Below are positions 45,351 through 56,282 of a stretch of DNA of 64,000 bases, in pieces. The number at the start of each line of letters is the position of its first letter. The first letter of the stretch is position 1. The position numbers were made by a program, and so were the translations under genes. The notes beneath the pieces are model-generated. The model saw only the letters and a program-made list of their open reading frames with translations, did not search any database and had not been told where the DNA came from. The stretch spans positions 2,101,001 through 2,165,000 of the forward strand of contig NZ_MQUA01000013.1 of assembly GCF_002943715.1 (NCBI RefSeq), written 5' to 3'. The stretch is from Polaribacter filamentus. Lineage in GTDB: Bacteria; Bacteroidota; Bacteroidia; Flavobacteriales; Flavobacteriaceae.

Positions 45351-46510
45351 ATGATTGAGTTTTCACACATTTCAAAATTATTAATTAAGAAAAAATTAAA
45401 GATCTTAACAAATACTGAAAAAGTACAGTTAAAGAAATTTAATAAAAAACACCCATTTTCAAAAGATATTAAGATTGCTGAATTAATCGACAGCGTGAAT
45501 TCATATTCTAAAATAAATAAGGAAAATGCTTGGAAATTAATTGAGGCTAGAACTAAAACAGAAAGGCCGGTTATTAAATTATTCAAAAAGCGCTGGTATG
45601 GGTATGCAGCTTCTCTAGTTTTAATTTTAACATCAGCTTACTTTTTAAAAGATATATTATTTCAAACAGCTATTCCAAATAACCCCAATCAAACAGAAAC
45701 AAGTAATATCGTAAAAGGTACAGACAAAGCTATATTAACGCTAGCGGATGGTTCTGAGGTTTTTCTAGAAAAAGGGACGGCTGTTAAAACTCAAAACGCT
45801 AATAGCAATGGAAAAGAAATAGTCTATACAGCTAACACAAAAAGAACAGCAACCGTTATATATAATCGCTTAACAATTCCTAGAGGTGGTCAATTCTTTA
45901 TTAAACTTGCAGATGGCACGCAAGTATGGCTAAATTCTGAATCACAATTAAAATATCCAGTTGCGTTTATCGAAGGCAAAACAAGAGAGGTAGAATTAAT
46001 TTATGGTGAAGCCTATTTTGAGGTTACATCAAGCTCACAAAACAACGGTGCTAAATTTAAAGTAATAAATAAATCTCAAGAAGTAGAGGTTCTGGGTACA
46101 GCATTTAATATAAAAGCATATAAAGATGAAAATACTATTTATACTACCTTGGCAGAAGGCAGTGTAGCCATTACTTTCGATAATAAATCTGAAATACTAG
46201 TACCTAACCAACAATCAATTTTTAATACAACAAATAGTAATTTCAAACTTAAAACAGTAGACGTATACAATGAAATATCTTGGAAAGATGGCGTTTTTAG
46301 TTTTGAAAGAAAACCGTTAAAAGATATTATGAAAGTATTCGCTAGGTGGTACGATATGGAAGTTGTTTTTGAAAATAAATCATTGGAAGACGAAAAGTTT
46401 TTTGGGGTACTTGATAAAGAGCAAAGTATAAAAGAAATTCTTGAAACAATTAAAATTTTAAAATAATAGAAAATTATGAAATAAAAGATAAAACAATAAT
46501 TCTAAAATAA
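45351..46510 (+). CDS. FecR-family anti-sigma factor (cassette 2), probable frameshift near the end
   Basis: 371 residues to a stop at 46466. Adding one A to the run at 46452-46455 extends it to 46510 with FKIIENYEIKDKTIILK, matching the tail of the other FecR (NIISSYKINGKKIVIK). Layout: cytoplasmic segment (1 to about 80), membrane helix (about 84-102), FecR domain (LTIPRGGQFFIKLADGTQVW), DUF4974 domain (FERKPLKDIMKVFARWYD). The sigma-binding N-terminus is unlike that of the cassette 1 FecR. Confidence 0.88.
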
Positions 46511-46513
46511 AAA

Positions 46514-46558
46514 AGGGAGCGAAGCAAAACATTTCGACGTGTAAAGTGCTTCGTCCCT
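46514..46558 (+). promoter_or_regulatory. conserved hairpin in the susC leader (cassette 2)
   Basis: AGGGA plus CGAAGC (46514-46525, one bulged G) pairs with GCTTCG plus TCCCT (46548-46558). Same position and shape as 20067-20114, with a compensating base-pair change at the loop-closing pair. It lies 44 bases before the susC ATG. Confidence 0.6.
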
Positions 46559-46602
46559 AAAATCAAGTATTAATTAAACAATAACTAACACAATTCAAAT
46601 TT

Positions 46603-49600
46603 ATGAAAATTAATTTTATTAATGTCCGTTACGTCATACCCAAACGGCTACAATTTTTTATCATGAGAACATTTATTTTTTTATTGTGTTCATCCATTTT
46701 TGGTTTTTCTCCAGGAAAAAGTTTTTCTCAGGCAAAAATAACAATTGAAAAGGACAAGGTCGTCTCTGTTAATGAAGTTTTTAGAATCATTAAAGATCAG
46801 ACAAACTATCGATTCATATATCCTGAAGCCTTATTTGAACGCACTCCAAAAGTACAACTCAAAAAAGGAGTTATATTATTATCAAAACTATTAGAAAAAA
46901 GTTTTCAAGGAAGTAATATAAAATTTCAATTGTCTAAAAATAATACAATAGTAATTGAAGAAGAGATAAAACCTGTTCCAGACATTGTTAAGCAGCAAAA
47001 AATTTCAATAACTGGTATTATTTCAGATAAAGATGGTAATCCTTTACCAGGTGCAAGCATCATAGAAAAAGGTACAACAAATGGTACTGAAACAGATTTT
47101 GAAGGTAATTTTATAATTTCTGTAAAAAATGATGATGCAATTTTAGTAATACAATATTTAGGATTTGTAAAAAAGGAAGTTTCTGTAAAAGACAAAACTA
47201 TTCTTAAAATAGTTTTAATTGAAGATGCAGCAGCACTTGATGAAATAGTTATCGTCGGTTATGGTTCTCAAAAATTAACAAACGTTTCTGGTTCTATTGC
47301 AAAAGCAAATATTGGTGAACTACAAGACACACCCGTATCTAATTTCGATCAAGCTTTAGTTGGTAAACTTGCTGGAGTCCAAGTTATCCAAACAACAGGA
47401 GAACCAGGAAGAGAATTAACTATTAAAGTTAGAGGTACCGGAACAATTACTGCAGGTAGCGAACCTTTATATGTTGTAGATGGTGTGCCCATTGATAGTT
47501 CGGGTCAGGCAACAGAGATAGTTAATATGGAAGACGTAGAGTCTATTCAAATTCTAAAAGATGCTGCATCTGCTTCGATTTACGGTTCTCGTGGTGGAAA
47601 CGGAGTTGTCTTAATTACCACAAAAAAAGGCAGACAAGGTAAAATGAAAGTGAGTATTAACCAATCTATAGGTTTTCAAGTTTTATCTAAAAAAATTGAT
47701 TTGATGGATGCTTATGAATATGCTAGACTTTCTAAAGATGGCCATGATGCTGCCTATTTACAAGAAGTTCCTACAGGTAACGCAAACGACCCTAATAGTA
47801 TTAGACCTATTGGATATCACAAAATTCCAGAAGAATTATTTCCTTATTTAGAAGGTGTAGAAGGTTTGACAAATACCGATTGGCAAGACGAAATATACAG
47901 ACCTGCTGCAATAGAAAGATATAATATTTCTATTCGTGGAGGTAACGAGAATGTAAATTATTTTGTGTCTGCAAATCACTCTAATCAAGAAGGAATTATT
48001 TTAAATTCTGATTATTCAAAGACTGGTATTCGAGCAAACATTGGCATCAATGCAGGTAAGTTTAAAATAGGATTAAATATGAGTCCTTCTTATACAATTG
48101 AAAATAGAGTAAGTGCTAATAATCCTTATTTTAGTGACGGTATTGTGCAATCTGCACTCTCCTACTCTCCTACTTGGCCAGTTTACAATCCAGACGGAGG
48201 CTTTAATTATGATGGAAATGGTTTCTGGAGAGTTGGAACGGATTATCAACATAATGAAATTGTAAACCCAGTTGCTTTAGCCATGCTACCTAAAAATGAA
48301 ATTGAGCATTATAATTTATTAACAAACTTATTTTTAGAATATGAAGTAATTGAAGATTTAAAAGTAAAATCCTCTTTTGCTGTGAATTACAATCAATATC
48401 AAAACGAATATTATCGTCCTGCTATTTTAGAGGAAAGAGGTCGTAACAACACAGGCAGACCTTCCAATCCGACTGGAAGATTAAGCACTACAAATATTTA
48501 TAACTGGATATTTGAAAACACCATCAACTATAAAAAGAGTTTCGGCAAACATAATTTTGATATTTTAGGAGGAATTACAGCTCAAAAAGATAGAAGTAAA
48601 TTACAACGAATAAACGCTTCTGTGACTTCAGATACTCCTGTTATTAATGCCATTCAAATTATAAATGCAGAACAACTTGCTATTGGAAGTGGAAGCGTTC
48701 AAGAATGGTCTTTATATTCACTTCTTTCCAGAATTCAATACGATTTTGATAATAAATATTTGCTTTCTGCTTCTTTAAGAGGAGATGCTTCTTCTCGTTT
48801 TGGGGCTAATAATAAATGGGGATATTTCCCTTCCGTTTCTGCAGGTTGGCGAATAGCACAAGAGGATTTCCTTAAAGATAGCGAATGGATCAGTGAACTA
48901 AAATTAAGAACAAGTTTTGGTTTAACAGGGAACTTTCAAATAGGTAATTATGAGCAAATATCTTTAATTACAGATGATACTTACATAACTGGTAATCCTG
49001 GAAGCAGACAAACTGGTTTAAGACCATCGCAAGTTGCAAACCCTGATGTTTCTTGGGAAAAAACAGCCATGTTTAATGCTGGTATAGATGTTTCTTTATT
49101 TCAAAATCAACTTGGTTTTACCTTTGAATACTACAACGGAAATACTACAGACTTATTATTGCAAGTACCTGTTCCTCAAACCACTGGATTTGGAACTGCT
49201 TTACAGAATATTGGTGAAGTAAACAATACTGGTATAGAAGCTTTGATAACCTTTTCGCCATATTTAGGGGCATTTCAATGGAATAGCAGTCTAAATTTTT
49301 CTATGAATAGAAACAAAGTAGTAGCCTTAGGTCCAGAAAACACAGATATTATCACGACCGCTGGTACTGGTCATGCGTTTTTTAAAACAGAGGTTGGCCA
49401 ACCTATAGGGAACTATTTTTTACTGGTACAAGATGGAATTTTTTCTACGCAAGAAGAACTTGACAAATACCCTCATTTCGAAAGCACTGCTGTGGGTGAT
49501 TTTAGATTTGTGGATGTGGATGGCGATGGTGAACTAGATGTTAATAAAGATAGAACAATTGTAGGGAACTATGCTCCAGATTTTATATTTGGATTCTCAA

Positions 49601-50085
49601 ACTCTTTCAAGTACAAAGGTTTTGATCTAAATGTAGCTTTGCAAGGAAGTTATGGTGGAGAGATTTTAAATCTTTCTAGAAGATACAACGCAAATGGCGA
49701 GGGTAATTTTAACAATACTAGAGATTTATTAAACAGATGGCAATCTGAGGAAAACCCGGGAGACGGAAACACCAATCGAGCAAATAGAAAAGCTAGAGGT
49801 AACAATGGGAGAACATCTACTTGGCACGTAGAAGATGGCTCTTATTTACGTTTACAAAATGTTTCTTTAGGTTATGCTTTATCAAGTTCTACAATAGAAA
49901 AATTTAAACTTTCAAAAGCTAGATTATTTGTTACTGGTAATAATTTATTTACATGGACAAATTATACAGGCTATAATCCTGAGGTAAATTTAGCTGGAGG
50001 TGGAGATCAGTTAACACCAGGTTTAGATTATGGTGTTTATCCTTTAGCAACAACCTATTCAATAGGTATTAATCTTTCTTTTTAA
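46603..50085 (+). CDS. SusC-like TonB-dependent receptor with STN domain (cassette 2)
   Basis: 1160 residues, intact. Start ATG 46603 (MKINFINVRYVIPKRL), although MRTFIFLLC 60 bases on is a possible alternative. Signal, STN domain (about 50-110, VNEVFRIIKDQTNYRFIYPE), carboxypeptidase-like domain (ITGIISDKDGNPLPGASI), plug (IVIVGYGSQ, PLYVVDGVPIDSSG) and a barrel ending TTYSIGINLSF. Outer-membrane importer that also signals to FecR through the STN domain. Closely similar to the broken copy at 20157. Confidence 0.93.
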   Translation: MKINFINVRYVIPKRLQFFIMRTFIFLLCSSIFGFSPGKSFSQAKITIEKDKVVSVNEVFRIIKDQTNYRFIYPEALFERTPKVQLKKGVILLSKLLEKSFQGSNIKFQLSKNNTIVIEEEIKPVPDIVKQQKISITGIISDKDGNPLPGASIIEKGTTNGTETDFEGNFIISVKNDDAILVIQYLGFVKKEVSVKDKTILKIVLIEDAAALDEIVIVGYGSQKLTNVSGSIAKANIGELQDTPVSNFDQALVGKLAGVQVIQTTGEPGRELTIKVRGTGTITAGSEPLYVVDGVPIDSSGQATEIVNMEDVESIQILKDAASASIYGSRGGNGVVLITTKKGRQGKMKVSINQSIGFQVLSKKIDLMDAYEYARLSKDGHDAAYLQEVPTGNANDPNSIRPIGYHKIPEELFPYLEGVEGLTNTDWQDEIYRPAAIERYNISIRGGNENVNYFVSANHSNQEGIILNSDYSKTGIRANIGINAGKFKIGLNMSPSYTIENRVSANNPYFSDGIVQSALSYSPTWPVYNPDGGFNYDGNGFWRVGTDYQHNEIVNPVALAMLPKNEIEHYNLLTNLFLEYEVIEDLKVKSSFAVNYNQYQNEYYRPAILEERGRNNTGRPSNPTGRLSTTNIYNWIFENTINYKKSFGKHNFDILGGITAQKDRSKLQRINASVTSDTPVINAIQIINAEQLAIGSGSVQEWSLYSLLSRIQYDFDNKYLLSASLRGDASSRFGANNKWGYFPSVSAGWRIAQEDFLKDSEWISELKLRTSFGLTGNFQIGNYEQISLITDDTYITGNPGSRQTGLRPSQVANPDVSWEKTAMFNAGIDVSLFQNQLGFTFEYYNGNTTDLLLQVPVPQTTGFGTALQNIGEVNNTGIEALITFSPYLGAFQWNSSLNFSMNRNKVVALGPENTDIITTAGTGHAFFKTEVGQPIGNYFLLVQDGIFSTQEELDKYPHFESTAVGDFRFVDVDGDGELDVNKDRTIVGNYAPDFIFGFSNSFKYKGFDLNVALQGSYGGEILNLSRRYNANGEGNFNNTRDLLNRWQSEENPGDGNTNRANRKARGNNGRTSTWHVEDGSYLRLQNVSLGYALSSSTIEKFKLSKARLFVTGNNLFTWTNYTGYNPEVNLAGGGDQLTPGLDYGVYPLATTYSIGINLSF

Positions 50086-50097
50086 AACGAAATTCAG

Positions 50098-51471
50098 ATG
50101 AAAAAAATTATATACATATTATTAACTATGCTACTAACTTTTTCTAGTTGTAGTAAAGAGTTTGTAGAGTTAGCTCCCGAAAATGTTTTGAATACAGAAG
50201 ATTTTTTTAAGACAAAAGATGATTTTAATGCAGCTGTTTTAGCAGCCTACGCAAAATTACAAGGTCAAGTAGAAATTTATTTTGAATTGGTAGAATGGCG
50301 ATCTGATAATTTAGATTTATTAGCACCAACAGCGGGTACGCAGGACAGATTTAACATCAATAAATTTCAAGAAACCTCAGCAAACGGAATCTTACAAAAT
50401 GCTTGGGCAAATTTTTATAATGGTATTTTTAGAACCAATGTAATTACAGATAAAATTAACGAAGCTAATTTTGATGAAGAAATAAAAAACCAATTCGAAG
50501 GCGAAGCAAGATTTATAAGAGCTTTAACCTATTTTAATATTGTAAGGTTGTGGGGCGATGCGCCAATAGTTCTTACTGAAATAAGTGCAGAAGAATCGCT
50601 TACTCTTGGCAGAAGTCCAGTAGCTCAAGTTTATGAGGCTATTGAAGCAGATTTACTTTTTGCAGTAGAACATTTGCCAATATCGCATAGTTCTCAAGAC
50701 TTTGGTAGAGCTACAAAAGGAGCTGCAAGAACATTGTTAGGAAAAGTATATTTAACCCAAAATAAATATGCAGAAGCCGTAACCGTTTTAAATGATGTAG
50801 TCGGTCAGTATAGTTTGTTACCTACTATTTCTGACGTTTTTGACACCAGCAATAAAACAAACAACGAAATTATTTTTTCGATACGATTTAATAAAGAAAT
50901 AGAAGGCGAAGGACACGGTTTGTGGTTTGCAGTTTCCGATTTATCAATATCTCCTTTTACGCCAAAGTTAACAACTGCCTATTCTGCATCAGATAATAGA
51001 AAAGACGCCATAGCTTTTAGAGCTACAGGTAATCTTTTTGCACCTTCTAAGTTTTTTGATACGGAATCTACCGCAACAAGAAATTTTGGTAATGATTATA
51101 TTTTATTAAGATATGCAGATGTTTTATTAATGCTGTCTGAGGCATTAAATGAACAAAGTTATCAAGCAAATGGTATTGCGTTTACTTATTTGAATGAAGT
51201 GCGAGAAAGAGCAAATTTACCTGCATTAACATCAACAGAACTTTCAAATCAAAATAGTTTTAGAGAAACGATTTTGAATGAACGGTTTTTAGAATTTCCT
51301 TTTGAAGGACATCGTTGGTTTGACTTAATAAGAACTAAAACTGCAGAAAGTGAAATTAATGCTGGAATTGGGATTAGTATTCAAGATTATCAACTGCTTT
51401 ATCCAATGCCACAAGCAGAAATAGAAAAGATTAATAACACTACAATATTTTATCAAAACGATGGATACTAA
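50098..51471 (+). CDS. SusD-like surface lipoprotein (cassette 2)
   Basis: 457 residues, intact. Lipoprotein signal (LTFSSCSKEF), TPR-type SusD core (GEARFIRALTYFNIVRLWG), C-terminal part with NDYILLRYADVLLMLSEALN and FPFEGHRWFDLIRTK. It starts 12 bases after susC; its stop overlaps the ATG of the next gene (ATGGATACTAA). Confidence 0.93.
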   Translation: MKKIIYILLTMLLTFSSCSKEFVELAPENVLNTEDFFKTKDDFNAAVLAAYAKLQGQVEIYFELVEWRSDNLDLLAPTAGTQDRFNINKFQETSANGILQNAWANFYNGIFRTNVITDKINEANFDEEIKNQFEGEARFIRALTYFNIVRLWGDAPIVLTEISAEESLTLGRSPVAQVYEAIEADLLFAVEHLPISHSSQDFGRATKGAARTLLGKVYLTQNKYAEAVTVLNDVVGQYSLLPTISDVFDTSNKTNNEIIFSIRFNKEIEGEGHGLWFAVSDLSISPFTPKLTTAYSASDNRKDAIAFRATGNLFAPSKFFDTESTATRNFGNDYILLRYADVLLMLSEALNEQSYQANGIAFTYLNEVRERANLPALTSTELSNQNSFRETILNERFLEFPFEGHRWFDLIRTKTAESEINAGIGISIQDYQLLYPMPQAEIEKINNTTIFYQNDGY

Positions 51472-52797
51472 ATTTTTATACATATTATTTTTATTTCACT
51501 ATCATACTGTACACCGGACGAAGGTGGTGGTAATATTGGTGGCGGGATAGATCCTGACCCACAAATAACCGACACAACTTATGAATTAGCTACTTTTAAT
51601 AGTAATTACACCTATACACAAAGTACTTCTAGTGTGCAAGATCGTAACTTTTATTGGGCAACTTTAGTGGAGAAGAATACTACTATTAGCAATCTAGTGG
51701 GGAAAGATTTTGAGTTATCAAATTTTTTATCGCTTTATAAAGATCGATTAAATACCATTTCTAATCAAAATGATGCAACAGCAGCACAGTATGCAGAGGC
51801 ACTTAAATTTAAAGTTGATGAAATAACCAACATTAACGTTGCCCTTAAAAAACTTATTGAAGAGAATGTTACTAGTTTTAAAAGTTTTAGCGACAATCAT
51901 ATTGGAGTTTCAGGAGCTTTTAATCAATTTAAAGAAGTAAAAAATATTGACCGAATACATCAATTAATTGTTCAAGAAATGCTGTTGGGAATCAATCAAA
52001 TAATTGATACGTATTGTGCAGGAATAGCTCCTTTATATCCAATTATAGATTCTGTAAGTTTTGATGTAAATAGCGCACAATTTAAACTTTTGGTAAAAAA
52101 CTTAGTCACTAGTTTAAACACCAATAAAGCCGATTATAAATTGTTTTATCAACCCTTTTTAAAATTCGCTTTAGGTGTTTTAGAAATTAATGATCGAGAT
52201 GAAGCTGGTAGATACTTCCCAATGCGAGAAGGAGTAAACAAAGCCGCTTACAACTATATAAAAACTATTAATTGGGCCGATTATGACTATTCTATAATTG
52301 TGGTACTTGGAGATTCTCCAAATTCATCAAACGACTTACCAAATATTAGTCTTGGCGGTATGGCAAGAGCCGATCATGCAGTAGAATTATACAAACAAAA
52401 TAAAGCACCACTTTTAGTTTTTACTGGTGGCCATTTATATCCTGTACACACGCCATACAGCGAAGCGATTGAAGTAAGAAAATATGTAATGGATACTTAT
52501 AATATTCCAGAAAGTAGACTTCTGGTAGATCCTCATTCCAGACATACCACAACAAATATGAGAAATGTTGGACGCCTTATTTTTAAATACAACATTCCTA
52601 TTGACAAAAAGGGAATTATTTCTACATCAAATACGCATAGCGAATATGTTTCTTCAAACAGATATCCTACACGTTCACAGGCAGAAATGAATCACATTCC
52701 TGTAGAGTTATACAATCGTTTGTCTGACTTTGATATAGAATTCACATCACTTATAGAAGTGCTTCATTTAGACTCATCTGATCCATTGGATCCATAA
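51461..52797 (+). CDS. DUF218 lipoprotein (cassette 2), start probably frameshifted
   Basis: The frame is open from 51472, but the first usable start inside it is GTG 51634, which removes the export signal. Adding one T to the run at 51473-51477 joins it to ATG 51461, giving MDTKFFIHIIFISLSYCTPD, a lipoprotein signal as in the homologue at 25018. Helical region then DUF218 domain (DYSIIVVLGDSPN, LLVFTGGHLYP, PHSRHTTTNMRNVGRLIF). Same position and likely same role as the cassette 1 copy. Confidence 0.78.
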
Positions 52798-52808
52798 AAT
52801 AGTACACC

Positions 52809-54725
52809 ATGAAAAAAATACACAAATTATATTATTTATTATTTCTATGTTCGGTAGTATTAACTTCTTGTCAAGAGGAGAATATACCAACTGGCAATTT
52901 TAATTTAGATGCCATTAAAGTCTTTAAGGGAGATATTTCTCACGAAAAGGTAGCTTTAAGTTGGGAAAGTCCCGCAGACAATACACCGCAAAATTATATT
53001 CTAAATTACTCGCCAAATGGCTCAGAAATTACAGTAGATGCAACTGTATTAAATTATGAAATAATAGGCTTAGAAAATGATGTTAATTATGAATTTTCCA
53101 TTCAAGCAAATTATGATGGTATAGGATTCTCTGGAAAAAATAAAATTAAATTAAAACCAGCAGATGAATTAAATTTTTCAGTACTTCCTGGAAATAAATT
53201 TGCAATAGCAGTATGGGATACTCCTAATCGAAGTGATATTGATAGTTATACTATTTTCTGGACACCAAATAATCAAAATATAGAATTACAGAATAATATG
53301 AATTCATATCAAATTTCAGGATTAGAAAATGATGTCGAATACGATTTTTCTTTTGTTATTAATTATACAGATGAAACAAAATCAAATCCAGTAAAATCAA
53401 TTGTAACACCAGGTGAGATTTCAGCTTTTTTACTGAATGTACAATCACCACAAGCGTTAGAGTTAGTCCAGTTTACTTACAATCCGGCTTATCTTCCTAA
53501 CTCAACTGCTTCAACTTGGAGCTGGAATTTTGGAGATGGTACTATTAGTACTGATCAAAACCCACAACATACATTTAATAAACCGGGTATTTATGATGTT
53601 TCAATTGAAATAACTGATAGTCAGGGGTTAAAGTTCAATGATACGAAACAAGTTTTTGTTTGGGGGCAAAAATGGGCTTATGATATAGGTAAACAAATTA
53701 AACCGCAATCACCAGCAATCGCAGACGATGGCACCATATATATAGGGTCAGAAGATAACGATAATTTTCATGCAATAAACCCTGATGGTACTCTAAAATG
53801 GACTTATACTGGCCTAGGAGATAACGTCTATTCTTCTGCTGGAATAGCCAGCGATGGTACTATCTATGTAGGATCTAAAGATGATCATTTACATGCAATA
53901 AACCCTGATGGTACACAAAAATGGAAATTTGATATGGGTAGGGATGCAATATATGCTACACCATCTATTGCATCAGATGGTACAATATACATTGGTTCAG
54001 ATAGCGAGAACTTATTTGCTATAAATCCTGATGGCACTCAAAAATGGGTCTTTAATACATATGGTTTTAATATTCGTTCTACTCCCGCAATCGCATCTGA
54101 TGGAACAATTTATGTAACCTCGGATGATGACAATTTATATGCATTAAATCCAGAAAATGGTTCTTCTATTTGGTCTTTAAATATTGGAGGAAATGCACAA
54201 AGTGGTATTGCAATTGATACTGACGGGACTATTGTTGTAGGTGTTGATTTAGGTGGTAGTTCTGGTGCAATCTTTGCTGTGAACTCAGATGGCACAGAAA
54301 AATGGAGCACATCTATCAATGGCAGAATTTCTGTTTGCGCACCAGCTATTGCTAATGGGAATATATATATCGGCACTAAAGAAGGGAATAATCTATTAGC
54401 AATAGATGTATCCAACGGTTCGCAAGTTTGGTCTTTTGATACACCAGGAGCTATTTTAAATTCTTCACCTGCTGTAGATATAAACGGTGTCATATATTTT
54501 GGCTCTTGGGACAATCATGTTTACGCAGTTAATCCAGATGGTACCTTAAAATTTAAATTTCTAACAGGTGGTGATGTATGGTCATCTCCCGCAATTGGTT
54601 CGGACGGTACTATTTATGTTGGTGGATATGATAATAAACTTTATGCTTTAGAAATGTTTTCTGGCGGTTTAGCTAATAGTGTTTGGCCGATGTTTGGTAA
54701 GAATCCAAAACACACAAGTAGATAA
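52809..54725 (+). CDS. surface lipoprotein: FN3-FN3-PKD plus PQQ-like beta-propeller (cassette 2)
   Basis: 638 residues, the same length and layout as the protein at 26396. Signal ending VLTSCQEE, two FN3 domains (about 35-118, 120-203), PKD (about 205-285, WSWNFGDGTISTDQNPQHTF), then a propeller with DGTIYIGSEDN-type blades. The propeller is closer to that of the next gene than to its cassette 1 counterpart. Probable ligand-binding partner of SusCD. Confidence 0.8.
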   Translation: MKKIHKLYYLLFLCSVVLTSCQEENIPTGNFNLDAIKVFKGDISHEKVALSWESPADNTPQNYILNYSPNGSEITVDATVLNYEIIGLENDVNYEFSIQANYDGIGFSGKNKIKLKPADELNFSVLPGNKFAIAVWDTPNRSDIDSYTIFWTPNNQNIELQNNMNSYQISGLENDVEYDFSFVINYTDETKSNPVKSIVTPGEISAFLLNVQSPQALELVQFTYNPAYLPNSTASTWSWNFGDGTISTDQNPQHTFNKPGIYDVSIEITDSQGLKFNDTKQVFVWGQKWAYDIGKQIKPQSPAIADDGTIYIGSEDNDNFHAINPDGTLKWTYTGLGDNVYSSAGIASDGTIYVGSKDDHLHAINPDGTQKWKFDMGRDAIYATPSIASDGTIYIGSDSENLFAINPDGTQKWVFNTYGFNIRSTPAIASDGTIYVTSDDDNLYALNPENGSSIWSLNIGGNAQSGIAIDTDGTIVVGVDLGGSSGAIFAVNSDGTEKWSTSINGRISVCAPAIANGNIYIGTKEGNNLLAIDVSNGSQVWSFDTPGAILNSSPAVDINGVIYFGSWDNHVYAVNPDGTLKFKFLTGGDVWSSPAIGSDGTIYVGGYDNKLYALEMFSGGLANSVWPMFGKNPKHTSR

Positions 54726-54896
54726 AAATACAATAACTAAATCTCGTTAAATTTTATATTTTATACTGGTGTGGATTTATTTTCACGCCAAGTAAAAATG
54801 CTTTAAGCATAAAATAATTTTATTTTTTTTTGATTCTAATCAAAAGCGTATAAATGTAAAATAACGAGCACATATTAATCATTAAAACTTTAAATT

Positions 54897-56282
54897 ATGA
54901 AAAAAATTACACTCTTATTTTGTTTAGCAATCTTTCAATTTTCTTTCGGACAAACAATCAATTGGTCTTATGATATAGGATTTCAAATTAAACCACAATC
55001 ACCAGCAATAGCTTCAGATGGTACAATTTATATTGGATCTGAAGATAATACCAACTTTCATGCAATTAATGCAGATGGTACTCTAAAGTGGATATATTCA
55101 GAGCTTGGGGATAATGTATACTCATCAGCTTCAATTGGAAGTGATGGGACAATTTACGTGGGATCTAAAGATGATTTTTTACACGCTATTAACCCAGGTG
55201 GAACTCAAAAGTGGAAAGCCGCTGTGGGCAGTAATGTAATTTATTCTACACCCGCAATTGCAGATGATGGAACAATATATATTGGTTCTGATGACGATAA
55301 TTTGTATGCAATTAATTCTGATGGTTCTCAAAAGTGGACATTTGCTGGTGGTGATAACTTTAGAGGATCTCCTTCAATTGCTCAAGATGGTACCATATAT
55401 GTAGGTAATGATGACGATAACTTATACGCTATAAATACAGATGGTTCACAAAAATGGTCATTTAATGTTGGTGGAAATATACAGGGTGGTGTAGCTATTC
55501 AAGCCGATGGAACTATAATAGTTGGTGTAGATCAAGGAAGTGGAACTGGAGCTGTTTTTGCAATTAATCCAGATGGAACACAAAAGTGGACTCAAACAAT
55601 AGTTGGTAGAATATCTGTATGTTCTCCTGCTTTAGCTTCAGATGGCACTATATATGTTGGAACAAAAGAGGGTTTTAATATGCTAGCTTTAAGTGCCACA
55701 GATGGTAGTCAAGTTTGGGAATATGTAATGGAAGATGGCGCTAGTATTATTAATTCTTCTCCAGCAGTAGGCAATGATGGAAAAATATATTTTGGTTCTT
55801 GGGATGACCATTTATATTGTTTAAATCCTGATGGTTCTTTTAACTTCAAAGTTAACTTAAATGCAGATGTATGGTCTTCTCCAGCTATTGTTAATGGAAC
55901 ATTATATATTGGGTCTTATGATAACAAATTGTATTCTATAGATATTCCATCAACTGGATTGGCAGATTCAGATTGGCCAATGTTCGGAAGAAATCAATAC
56001 CATACAAGTAATGTAAATACAGTTGTATTATCTACAACTCAAGAAAGTTTTATACCAGGTTTTAAAGTATATCCAAATCCTACTAAAAATAGTTTCTCTA
56101 TAGAAACTAGTTTTAATGGTGAAAAATCAGTTCAAATTTTTGATATTCTTGGCAAAAATGTTTTCTCGAAAACTATTTCTGGAAATAAGAAAATTGAGCA
56201 ATTAAATTTAAAATCAGGTATTTATCTTTTAAAAATATCTGAAAATGGGAAATCAACTTCATCAAAATTAATTATTGAATAA
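54897..56282 (+). CDS. secreted PQQ-like beta-propeller with T9SS sorting domain
   Basis: 461 residues. Signal peptide (1-18, FQFSFGQ), propeller (about 20-375; IGFQIKPQSPAIASDGTIYI, DGTIYVGSKDDFLHAINPGG) and T9SS domain (about 385-461, VYPNPTKNSFSI, LKSGIYLLKI). The propeller is nearly the same as that of the lipoprotein just upstream, so one domain was copied into two anchoring contexts. Its stop overlaps the next ATG by one base. Confidence 0.82.
   Translation: MKKITLLFCLAIFQFSFGQTINWSYDIGFQIKPQSPAIASDGTIYIGSEDNTNFHAINADGTLKWIYSELGDNVYSSASIGSDGTIYVGSKDDFLHAINPGGTQKWKAAVGSNVIYSTPAIADDGTIYIGSDDDNLYAINSDGSQKWTFAGGDNFRGSPSIAQDGTIYVGNDDDNLYAINTDGSQKWSFNVGGNIQGGVAIQADGTIIVGVDQGSGTGAVFAINPDGTQKWTQTIVGRISVCSPALASDGTIYVGTKEGFNMLALSATDGSQVWEYVMEDGASIINSSPAVGNDGKIYFGSWDDHLYCLNPDGSFNFKVNLNADVWSSPAIVNGTLYIGSYDNKLYSIDIPSTGLADSDWPMFGRNQYHTSNVNTVVLSTTQESFIPGFKVYPNPTKNSFSIETSFNGEKSVQIFDILGKNVFSKTISGNKKIEQLNLKSGIYLLKISENGKSTSSKLIIE

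Noticed and set aside
54760-54800. Weak hairpin after the cassette 2 propeller lipoprotein (GGTGTG / CACGCC)
   Set aside because: Short stem with a wobble pair and no T-run; not convincing as a terminator.
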